Assembly: GCA_003512175.1 (NCBI GenBank)
Contig: DOSP01000077.1
Location: forward strand, 401 to 5,554
Reading direction: 5' to 3'
DNA from: Candidatus Kerfeldbacteria bacterium
Lineage (GTDB): Bacteria > Patescibacteriota > Patescibacteriia > UBA9570
DNA: 5,154 nucleotides
Below the pieces are notes generated by a model that was not told the origin of the DNA, searched no databases, and was given only the letters and a program-made list of their open reading frames with translations. Below, piece by piece: positions 1-5,122 of the stretch. Position 1 is the first letter of the stretch. Each line of letters starts with the position of its first letter. Both the position numbers and the translations under genes were made by a program.

Positions 1-832
1 CAGCTGAAGCAAGCTGACGACTAAGCTCTGTCCGCTGAGCCTCATCAATCGTGTTGACAATGATCTTCGCCGAACGACCCGCCAGCTGCTTCGCCAGCAG
101 TTTGACCACAGCGGCGAGAGTGAGAGGGTCGAATAGCACCGACTGATCGGCACCATGGCGACCATCGAACAGGTCGGTATTGTCGGCGCTGACGACCTCT
201 GTGACCGTCTTGACCGACTGTCGACATCGCTCGATGATTCCAGCGATGGCTGCGGTCTGGACATCAGCAGTTGGATCATTGTATGACACTGAGCAAATAA
301 ATGCTCCCGTTGCCCAGTCGATCCCGGCACGCTGGTAGGTTTCATTTCGACGCAGTGAGCCATTCACGAACTGAACCCCCAACCGCTGCAGGTGCATCGG
401 GATTTCAGTCAGCGTCTCGGAAACCACTACGACCAGGGAGATGTGCCCCACGGTACGCTGCAACTCCCAATAGACCGATTCGACCTTCTCCCAATCGACC
501 GGCCCCACCAGAAGGTACAACGGAGTCGGTCGAGATCGACGCACTGAAGACAGCCCCTTCCGCGGCGCCTCCCACCAATACAGAAAGGGCGGGATGATCA
601 CAGTCAACCCGAAGGCCGTCATCATGAACGATCCCAGCAAGAACAGGGCCTGGAACCACTTTGACGCCTGGGTCGTCGGCAGGAACATATCCATGCCGAA
701 AGTGCTGAACGCCGTCACCGTCCAGACGGCAGCATCAGACCACGTCGCAGTAGGCTCCACGAGCTTGAGCCCGAAGAACCCGACAGCGATGAGCAGAACG
801 ATCATGATACCGAACAGTTTAATGCGTGACAT
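1..832 (-). CDS. Two-TM ion channel subunit with RCK/TrkA_N-like domain, MthK-like, 3' end outside window
   Basis: This frame is open without a stop from the ATG at 830-832 to the window edge (277 codons plus one base), so the C-terminus is missing. TM1 spans about residues 5-25, a pore-helix and filter region 31-54, and TM2 about 60-87. From residue 105 a Rossmann-like RCK domain follows: LYLLVGPVDW takes the place of the nucleotide-loop strand, then VVVV (strand 2), LGVQFVNGS, a YQRAGIDWATGAFI stretch, TVTEVVSADN, and HGADQSVLFDPLTLAA. This is the TrkA_N/MthK pattern in order. RCK domains form cytosolic gating rings that sense ions or nucleotides. The filter aligns as T44-F45-G46-M47-D48-M49 in place of TVGYGD, so potassium selectivity is doubtful. 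The start is backed by AGGAG six bases upstream. GC content is well above that of the other genes. It lies 141 bp downstream of, and in line with, the voltage-sensor gene. Fold assignment is firm; substrate is unknown. Confidence 0.85.
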   Translation of the reverse strand, partial: MSRIKLFGIMIVLLIAVGFFGLKLVEPTATWSDAAVWTVTAFSTFGMDMFLPTTQASKWFQALFLLGSFMMTAFGLTVIIPPFLYWWEAPRKGLSSVRRSRPTPLYLLVGPVDWEKVESVYWELQRTVGHISLVVVVSETLTEIPMHLQRLGVQFVNGSLRRNETYQRAGIDWATGAFICSVSYNDPTADVQTAAIAGIIERCRQSVKTVTEVVSADNTDLFDGRHGADQSVLFDPLTLAAVVKLLAKQLAGRSAKIIVNTIDEAQRTELSRQLASA

Positions 833-838
833 GCGTAT

Positions 839-843
839 CTCCT
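839..843 (-). promoter_or_regulatory. Shine-Dalgarno site of the RCK channel gene
   Basis: On the minus strand AGGAG lies six bases before the ATG at 830-832, which fixes the start of this gene. A 5-bp hairpin, GCCAC/GTGGC (844-848 with 853-857, 4-nt loop), directly abuts its upstream side and could affect ribosome access. That regulatory effect is inference. Confidence 0.75.
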
Positions 844-862
844 GCCACGGTAGTGGCTTGTA

Positions 863-915
863 TTCTGCGGTTGAATCTATTTATGACGAGTAAATAAATA
901 CAACCAACCGCAGAA
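863..915. repeat. Compound inverted repeat between the two channel genes
   Basis: An 11-bp perfect inverted repeat, TTCTGCGGTTG at 863-873 and CAACCGCAGAA at 905-915, encloses a second 7-bp one, TATTTAT at 878-884 and ATAAATA at 894-900. Together they can fold as one long stem with a small internal loop. No T-run follows on either strand, so this is not a standard intrinsic terminator. TTGTA occurs directly left (858-862) and two bases to the right (918-922), weakly reminiscent of a target duplication. It could be a 5'-leader structure of the downstream channel gene, a protein-binding cruciform, or a small mobile repeat. Confidence 0.6.
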
Positions 916-944
916 CATTGTAAGGAACAAACTCTTTCAGTATC

Positions 945-972
945 GCCTATCCGCTAGATCTAGTGGATAGGC
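945..972 (-). terminator. 28-bp near-perfect palindrome just after the voltage-sensor gene, possible terminator
   Basis: GCCTATCC (945-952) and GGATAGGC (965-972) are perfect arms. Between them the palindrome CTAGATCTAG is flanked by a single mismatched pair. The structure begins one base past the TAA stop (974-976) of the minus-strand gene, which is where a terminator would sit. The U-tract that should follow on the minus strand is poor (GATACTGAAAGAGTTTG), so termination would be inefficient or of another type. It may instead act as a 3'-end stabiliser or a protein site. Confidence 0.45.
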
Positions 973-973
973 T

Positions 974-1801
974 TTACTGGATGAGTTTTTGCTCAACTCG
1001 CCGCACATTCCAAAAGTCCCACAATACAATCGAACCATAGACCAGCCAAATTGCTCCGGACATAAGATGCACCTGACTTTGAATTTCAACTTGTAACGCC
1101 ACTTGCACGACTAAAAACATCAGGCCAATCGGCAGCATGAGCATCGCTGTAGTAAAGTGGAGTATAAAACGGTCAAACACCCTACTACTATTCAAATCGG
1201 CATATGAAACAGAGAAAAAACCAAACATCGCCGCCACTGCCAACACGCTGGCAGCTAAGATGACATCTGGTAACGTAGCAGGATCAATGGCCGAAAAAAA
1301 GGTTTGTACATAATGTTCACTGGCATACAATGCAACGATCACGACGATATTTTTTACGACATTTTCTTGTACAATAGTCGGCAAACCCAATTGGGCTTGG
1401 ACGTATTGCATGACTTTAGCCAAACGAAATAGTTTGGCAATGCGTAGTAGGCGCAATAATCGGACCGACCGTAGAAACGATAAATTAGCTATGTGGAGAA
1501 AAAATGGTAGTATGGCTAAGAGATCGATCAGCCCATAAAAACTCAAGATGAACTTTAAGCGCTGCGGCGCTGACCACACTTTCAGTAGGTACTCAATACT
1601 AAATATAATGACGATGATCAGTTCCAAGCGGTACAACCAGATATACTGCGAGGCAAACACGTCAGGATAGGTAAATTCAACAATAAATAGCCCAATCGAT
1701 GTCAAAACAAGTACCGTCATGATTGCTTGCACCAGTTTTGCTAGCATAATAGTTGGCACAGTAAGTTGTTGGTAGATAGTTTGGCGAAAGGTTTGTTCCA
1801 T
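974..1801 (-). CDS. Voltage-sensor domain membrane protein with unrecognised four-TM C-terminal domain
   Basis: This 275-residue protein is predicted to lie in the cytoplasmic membrane. Residues about 24-130 form a canonical voltage-sensor domain. S1 is about 26-43. S2 holds E60, F67, E70 and K74. S3 holds D93. S4 carries seven basic residues at every third position (R111, R114, R117, R120, K123, R126, K129). The spacing E60-F67-E70-K74-D93 equals that of Shaker E283-F290-E293-R297-D316, the gating-charge transfer centre. After S4 there is no S5-P-S6 pore and no GYGD-type filter. Instead four hydrophobic stretches occur (about 147-165, 177-200, 211-237, 248-264) that I do not recognise. It is not Hv1-like (which ends after S4) nor a voltage-sensing phosphatase (no CX5R loop). 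The start has AAGGA six bases upstream (1808-1812). Function is unknown: a voltage-dependent membrane activity or a partner of the adjacent channel is inferred only. Confidence 0.85.
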   Translation of the reverse strand: MEQTFRQTIYQQLTVPTIMLAKLVQAIMTVLVLTSIGLFIVEFTYPDVFASQYIWLYRLELIIVIIFSIEYLLKVWSAPQRLKFILSFYGLIDLLAILPFFLHIANLSFLRSVRLLRLLRIAKLFRLAKVMQYVQAQLGLPTIVQENVVKNIVVIVALYASEHYVQTFFSAIDPATLPDVILAASVLAVAAMFGFFSVSYADLNSSRVFDRFILHFTTAMLMLPIGLMFLVVQVALQVEIQSQVHLMSGAIWLVYGSIVLWDFWNVRRVEQKLIQ

Positions 1802-1832
1802 AATTAATCCTTGATATAGGAATTAACAAACC

Positions 1833-1861
1833 ACAATAGTGGCCTTTCCCATATATGTCAA
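1833..1861 (-). promoter_or_regulatory. Sigma70-like promoter of the voltage-sensor gene
   Basis: On the minus strand a consensus -35 TTGACA (1861-1856) is separated by 17 bp from TATTGT (1838-1833), four of six matches to the -10 consensus. The predicted start near 1826 gives a leader of about 25 nt that contains AAGGA before the ATG at 1799-1801. The -10 lies inside a small inverted repeat, CCAC (1831-1834) with GTGG (1839-1842). Confidence 0.65.
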
Positions 1862-1871
1862 TAATTTATAC

Positions 1872-1888
1872 AGTATTAGTACTAGTAC
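1872..1888. promoter_or_regulatory. Candidate operator: TACT/AGTA half-sites between divergent promoters
   Basis: GTACTAGTAC at 1879-1888 is a perfect 10-bp palindrome and also contains a tandem TAGTAC TAGTAC (1877-1888). A further AGTA (1872-1875) pairs with TACT (1880-1883) across four bases. Archaeal TrmB is known to bind TACT-N3-AGTA, and the same half-sites occur here with other spacings. The site lies between the -35 elements of the two divergent promoters, so a regulator bound here could control both. The neighbouring TrmB-type gene is the natural candidate, by inference. Confidence 0.45.
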
Positions 1889-1896
1889 AAAATATA

Positions 1897-1925
1897 TTGA
1901 CTAATATTAGCCAAAAGAGTAAAAT
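1897..1925 (+). promoter_or_regulatory. Sigma70-like promoter of the regulator-helicase operon
   Basis: TTGACT (1897-1902), a 17-bp spacer and TAAAAT (1920-1925) match the sigma70 consensus at five of six positions in each box. The predicted transcript start is near 1932, leaving only about 20 nt before the ATG at 1952. A perfect palindrome CTAATATTAG (1901-1910) overlaps the -35, placed where a repressor would block polymerase. Confidence 0.7.
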
Positions 1926-1951
1926 AATGTTGTCATAATATTTGACAGATT

Positions 1952-2713
1952 ATGGACCTCCATGCCGATCTGATACGGTTAGGCTTGTCCCAACAACAGG
2001 CCAAAGTCTATCTCGCCTGCCTACAATTAGGCCAAGCCAGCGTGTTGAATATTGCCAGAACCAGTGGCTTAAAACGGCCAACGGTCTATGTATTACTTGA
2101 ACAATTGCAACAACTTCATTTGGTCACAACGACCAAACAATTGAACAAGACCCTTTACTTGGCTGAGTCCCCCACCCGGCTAGTGGAACATCTGGCACAA
2201 CAACAGCAGATTGCCACTGCCTTACTTCCATCCCTCCAAGCCTTGCATAACGTTGATCCGGAAAAGCCCACCATCACCATTGAAGAAGGCATTGCTGGCG
2301 TACGGAAAGTGTACACCATGGTCTTTGATTACCTGCGGTTACATACGACAGAAGAGTTACTGATCTATGGGGCTTTGGAAGATGCCAAAGAATATTTTGA
2401 AATCGAAGTGTTAGATTACTTTTATTCAATGATTAAAGAGACACAGAATCCAATTCGTGAATTAGGTAATAATGATCTGGAAACTAGACGTTATGCTCGC
2501 CAGGCCCTTGATTTAAATCCAAATTATTCTATCCGCTATATGCAACCAGCGGATGGTGCCTTTGTGAAAGCAGACAACATGCTGTTTGGGAACACCATTG
2601 TCTTGTTTTCGGTAAAAGAAAAAATCTTCGCCACTATTATAGAATCGAAAAATCTAGCCGATAGCTATCGGGCCATGTTCAATATGGCCTGGCGGGGTGG
2701 AAAAAAACTGTAG
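1952..2713 (+). CDS. TrmB-family winged-helix transcriptional regulator
   Basis: This 253-residue protein has an N-terminal winged helix (about residues 5-72). LGLSQQQAKVYLACLQLG is the typical TrmB first helix, GLKRPTVYVLLEQL the recognition helix region, and residues 59-72 the wing. A glutamine-rich helix (about 75-98) is the likely dimerising coiled coil. Residues 107-253 match the TrmB C-terminal sensing region: ITIEEGIAGVRKVY at its start and, near the end, DNMLFGNTIVLFSVKEK followed by ATIIESKNLADSYRAMF. In characterised TrmB proteins this region binds sugars, but family members in other lineages have unknown ligands, so none is assigned. No clear Shine-Dalgarno precedes the ATG; no in-frame alternative start lies closely upstream. 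It opens an operon with the helicase gene and is divergent from the voltage-sensor gene, which suggests autoregulation and possibly control of that neighbour. Confidence 0.88.
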   Translation: MDLHADLIRLGLSQQQAKVYLACLQLGQASVLNIARTSGLKRPTVYVLLEQLQQLHLVTTTKQLNKTLYLAESPTRLVEHLAQQQQIATALLPSLQALHNVDPEKPTITIEEGIAGVRKVYTMVFDYLRLHTTEELLIYGALEDAKEYFEIEVLDYFYSMIKETQNPIRELGNNDLETRRYARQALDLNPNYSIRYMQPADGAFVKADNMLFGNTIVLFSVKEKIFATIIESKNLADSYRAMFNMAWRGGKKL

Positions 2714-2734
2714 GGAGTGATATGGTGCGTAGAC

Positions 2735-4798
2735 ATGCACGAACTGTTAGCCCCATTGAATGAGAAACAACGCGTCGCGGTTGAGGCTACTGATGGCCCC
2801 GTCTTAATTTTGGCTGGAGCAGGTTCAGGCAAAACCAAAACGCTGATTCATCGCATTGCCTATATTATTGCCCAGCAGAAAGCCAAGTCGTCCAACATTT
2901 TGGCTGTGACGTTCACGAACAAAGCGGCCAAAGAAATGCAGAATCGGCTGCATGCTTTACTCGGTGATCGGATAAAAAATTATCCGGTGATGGGTACATT
3001 TCATTCGATCTGTGTACGAATCTTGCGTCAAGAAATTGAGATCCTGGGATATAGCAAACGGTTTGTGATTTATGATGATAACGATACCGACCACCTCATC
3101 AAAAAAGTGATGAAGGATCAAGGTTTAGATATTAAAGTGATCGCACCCGGATTAATCAAACACATTATCTCTCAAGCCAAGAATCAGCTTCAATCCCCCA
3201 GCGATTTCGCGGCTGAGGCCAGTGACGTAATGGACCGTACAGCTGCTCAAGTGTATGAAACTTATCAAGCTGCACTTAAACTGCACAATGCCCTCGATTT
3301 TGATGACCTGATTCGTTTAACGGTGAATATCTTCCAACAACATCCAGAGATACTGAAAAAATACCAGACAGCGTTTCAATACATTTTGGTCGATGAGTAT
3401 CAAGATACTAACCATGCCCAATATATGCTTGTGGATATGCTGGCGCGCGAACATAAAAATATCTGCGTGGTGGGAGATGACTACCAATCTATTTACTCTT
3501 GGCGGGGTGCAAATTTGCAAAACATTCTAGATTTTGAAGATGACTACAAACATTCCAAAGTTATTTTGTTGGAGCAAAATTATCGTTCTACCCAACATAT
3601 CCTGGCTGCAGCTAATGAGATTATTAAATATAACGTCAAACAAAAGGAAAAGAAATTGTGGACGGAGAATGGTCGTGGCCACAAGATTACAATTAAAGAA
3701 GTGGCAGATGAGCAGGCCGAAGGTGATTTTATCATTCGAGAGATCTTCGACGTCGCAGAATCACAGAACACGCTGAATGAAGATAAAAACGCTGAAATCG
3801 AATACGTCGATGAAAACGCATCACTACTTGACCGAATTATGGCCAGTCGGACATTTCAAGGGTATCAAGCAGACAGCAAATTACAACGCAGTATCGCGCA
3901 ACAATTAAAGTTAATTGACCTACGTAAGTTCGTGATTCTGTACCGCACCAATGCTCAATCCCGTGCTTTGGAAGAAGCCTTTTTACGCTATAACGTACCG
4001 TATCGCATTATTGGTGGCATCAAATTCTATGAACGGCGAGAAATAAAAGATCTGATCGCCTATCTCCGGTCAATTGTGAACCCAGCCGATTGGGTGAGCG
4101 TGGAACGGATTGTGAATGTTCCAGCTAGAAGTTTAGGTGCCAATAGCTGGAAAAAAATTGAGGCGCAGTGCCGCAGTTTGGGCGTGACGTATCTCGACAT
4201 TCCCGCCGAACAACTACCCCAGTTGCGACCACAACAACATGAAGCATTTCAGAAATTTCAAGCATTGATGAAATCACTCAACCAAAAAATAGATAAGCTC
4301 ACACCATCACAGTCGCTGGAGCTGGTGGTGAAACTGACCAATTTCAAAGACCAATATAATACAAAACTGCCGGAAGATGACAGCCGCTTAGAGAACATTG
4401 AAGAATTAAAGTCTGTGACGAAAAAATTCGATACTAAAACTGGTAGTGATGGCATTTTAGCATTTTTGGAAGATGTCACACTGGTGTCCGATCAAGATGA
4501 CGTGGACGAATTCAGTAACGCCGTAAACATGATGACCATTCACGCCGCTAAAGGCTTGGAATTTGATACTGTCTTTATTGCTGGCATGGAAGAAGGCTTA
4601 TTCCCACATGCGCGCAGTTTGTTTCAGCCTTCAGAAATGGAAGAAGAACGTCGGTTATGTTATGTCGCGTTAACCCGTGCCAAACGCAAAGCGTATTTTG
4701 TGTATGCTGTACAACGTACCGTCTACGGTTCTACCCAAATTACCGCTCCATCGCGCTTCTTGAAGGATATCCCTGAAGAGTTCGTTACTGAATCATAG
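2735..4798 (+). CDS. uvrD: UvrD/PcrA-type ATP-dependent 3'-5' DNA helicase (superfamily 1A)
   Basis: This cytoplasmic DNA motor is expected to unwind duplex DNA in excision and mismatch repair and at stalled forks. From M1 at 2735 it has 687 residues. Motifs in order: Q motif (LNEKQ, 8-12); Walker A GAGSGKT (28-34, K33); Ia FTNKAAKEM (60-68); Ib GTFHSICVRIL (87-97); Walker B DEYQDTN (220-226); III GDDYQSIYSWRGA (247-259); IV QNYRST (281-286); V TIHAAKGLEF (601-610); VI EERRLCYVALTRAKR (637-651). Subdomain 2B includes GGIKFYERREIKD (427-439). It ends soon after SRFLKDIPEEF, without the C-terminal tail that contacts RNA polymerase in PcrA/UvrD. Residues about 338-397, just before ILYRTNAQSR, are some 45 longer than in E. 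coli UvrD. A GTG at 2717, three bases after the regulator stop, is the alternative start (693 residues). I prefer the ATG because MHELLAPLNEKQ fits the usual family start. Neither has a well-placed Shine-Dalgarno. Confidence 0.95.
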   Translation: MHELLAPLNEKQRVAVEATDGPVLILAGAGSGKTKTLIHRIAYIIAQQKAKSSNILAVTFTNKAAKEMQNRLHALLGDRIKNYPVMGTFHSICVRILRQEIEILGYSKRFVIYDDNDTDHLIKKVMKDQGLDIKVIAPGLIKHIISQAKNQLQSPSDFAAEASDVMDRTAAQVYETYQAALKLHNALDFDDLIRLTVNIFQQHPEILKKYQTAFQYILVDEYQDTNHAQYMLVDMLAREHKNICVVGDDYQSIYSWRGANLQNILDFEDDYKHSKVILLEQNYRSTQHILAAANEIIKYNVKQKEKKLWTENGRGHKITIKEVADEQAEGDFIIREIFDVAESQNTLNEDKNAEIEYVDENASLLDRIMASRTFQGYQADSKLQRSIAQQLKLIDLRKFVILYRTNAQSRALEEAFLRYNVPYRIIGGIKFYERREIKDLIAYLRSIVNPADWVSVERIVNVPARSLGANSWKKIEAQCRSLGVTYLDIPAEQLPQLRPQQHEAFQKFQALMKSLNQKIDKLTPSQSLELVVKLTNFKDQYNTKLPEDDSRLENIEELKSVTKKFDTKTGSDGILAFLEDVTLVSDQDDVDEFSNAVNMMTIHAAKGLEFDTVFIAGMEEGLFPHARSLFQPSEMEEERRLCYVALTRAKRKAYFVYAVQRTVYGSTQITAPSRFLKDIPEEFVTES

Positions 4799-4912
4799 AC
4801 ACCTATCCCCTAACCCCTTTCCTATTCAGGAAAGGGGAATTATTTATTATTTCTAAACCCCTTCCTGTTCAGGAAGGGGTGGCCTGAACTTGTCGAAGGC
4901 CGGGGTAGGTGT
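4799..4912. repeat. Nested inverted-repeat element: outer arms around three hairpins
   Basis: ACACCTATCCCC (4799-4810) is complementary to GGGGTAGGTGT (4902-4912) with one bulged base. Inside lie three hairpins: CCCCTTTCCT/AGGAAAGGGG (4814-4837), ACCCCTTCCT/AGGAAGGGGT (4857-4880) and GGCCT/AGGCC (4881-4901). The first two are near copies of each other. The third contains CCTGAACTTGTCGAAGG, which resembles a palindromic repeat that I recall being common in environmental bacterial genomes. GTTCAGG (4867-4873) can also pair with CCTGAAC (4883-4889), giving an alternative fold. The whole could form a multi-branched structure. It begins at the base after the helicase stop. It is probably a non-coding repeat family; copies elsewhere cannot be tested here. 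Confidence 0.7.
4814..4853 (+). terminator. Intrinsic terminator of the regulator-helicase operon
   Basis: A perfect 10-bp stem, CCCCTTTCCT and AGGAAAGGGG, with a 4-nt ATTC loop starts 15 bases after the helicase stop. It is followed by AATTATTTATTATTTCT, a T-rich but interrupted tail. This is the best terminator in the window and is also the first hairpin of the nested repeat element. The second hairpin (4857-4880) has an equally strong stem but no T-tail. Confidence 0.7.
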
Positions 4913-4925
4913 TACTCTTAACTTA

Positions 4926-5122
4926 CAGTTCACGTTCTTTATAACTTTAGTCACAACGTTATTTCGGAAGTGAGGGTAGCTATGCCCTCCGCTGTCCCGC
5001 AACTGTAAAGCCAGGTCAGAAATAACGCTGTTACGCAGTCGTTCCTCGCGGTATGGGAAGAAGACTGACAACCATCTGTGTTGCCCTGTATTTTTTTAGG
5101 TATAGCGCGTCAGAGGTGGTGG
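4926..5122 (+). ncRNA. Cobalamin (B12) riboswitch, plus strand, target gene outside window
   Basis: The signature GCTGTCCCGCAACTGTAA (4991-5008) matches the most conserved block of the cobalamin riboswitch. Upstream, GGAA (4966-4969) is followed by the stem-loop GAGGG/CCCTC (4972-4976 with 4985-4989), the P4 equivalent. A perfect 9-bp stem, CGTTATTTC (4957-4965) with GAAATAACG (5019-5027), encloses this core, as P3 does. Downstream, CAGTC (5036-5040) with GACTG (5063-5067) encloses TGGGAAG (5054-5060), like the conserved GGGAAGG. GCGCGTCAG (5105-5113) resembles the GCGAGTCAG block near the 3' end of class I aptamers. The GCCACTG box is degenerate and the P1/P2 arms are not clear, so the outer limits are approximate. 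It should sense adenosyl- or methylcobalamin and control a rightward gene, typically uptake, biosynthesis or a B12-dependent or B12-replacing enzyme. No expression platform can be assigned in the window. No coding sequence was found in 4799-5154. Confidence 0.8.

Noticed and set aside
45..893. Several short open frames on both strands across this stretch (for example 405-659 minus and 594-893 plus)
   Set aside because: They overlap the continuous minus-strand channel frame, whose protein shows transmembrane and RCK features and a good ribosome binding site; the others have no recognisable content.
974..1363. A hidden potassium pore in the C-terminal half of the voltage-sensor protein
   Set aside because: No TxGYGD, GFGD or similar filter and no P-loop pattern is present between the hydrophobic segments.
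1942..1947. Perfect TTGACA just before the regulator start codon
   Set aside because: No suitable -10 lies 16-18 bp downstream, and transcription from it would begin inside the gene.
3317..4479. Open frames inside the helicase gene in other frames
   Set aside because: The helicase frame carries all expected motifs in order throughout; the others are overlapping by-products.
4799..4912. CRISPR array
   Set aside because: The repeated units are hairpins of unequal spacing with only two similar copies and no regular spacers.
4918..4945. Promoter-like TTAACT, 16 bp, TATAAC upstream of the riboswitch
   Set aside because: The -35 match is weak, and a start near 4952 would remove the 5' part of a full-length aptamer; kept only as a possibility if the aptamer is a short form.
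4853..5071. A 72-codon minus-strand open frame
   Set aside because: It overlaps the nested repeats and the riboswitch core, which better explain the sequence, and its translation resembles no protein I know.
5069..5097. Possible intrinsic terminator: CAAC/GTTG stem before seven T residues
   Set aside because: The stem is only 4 bp with a 7-nt loop and the T-run is separated from it by seven bases, too weak to call.
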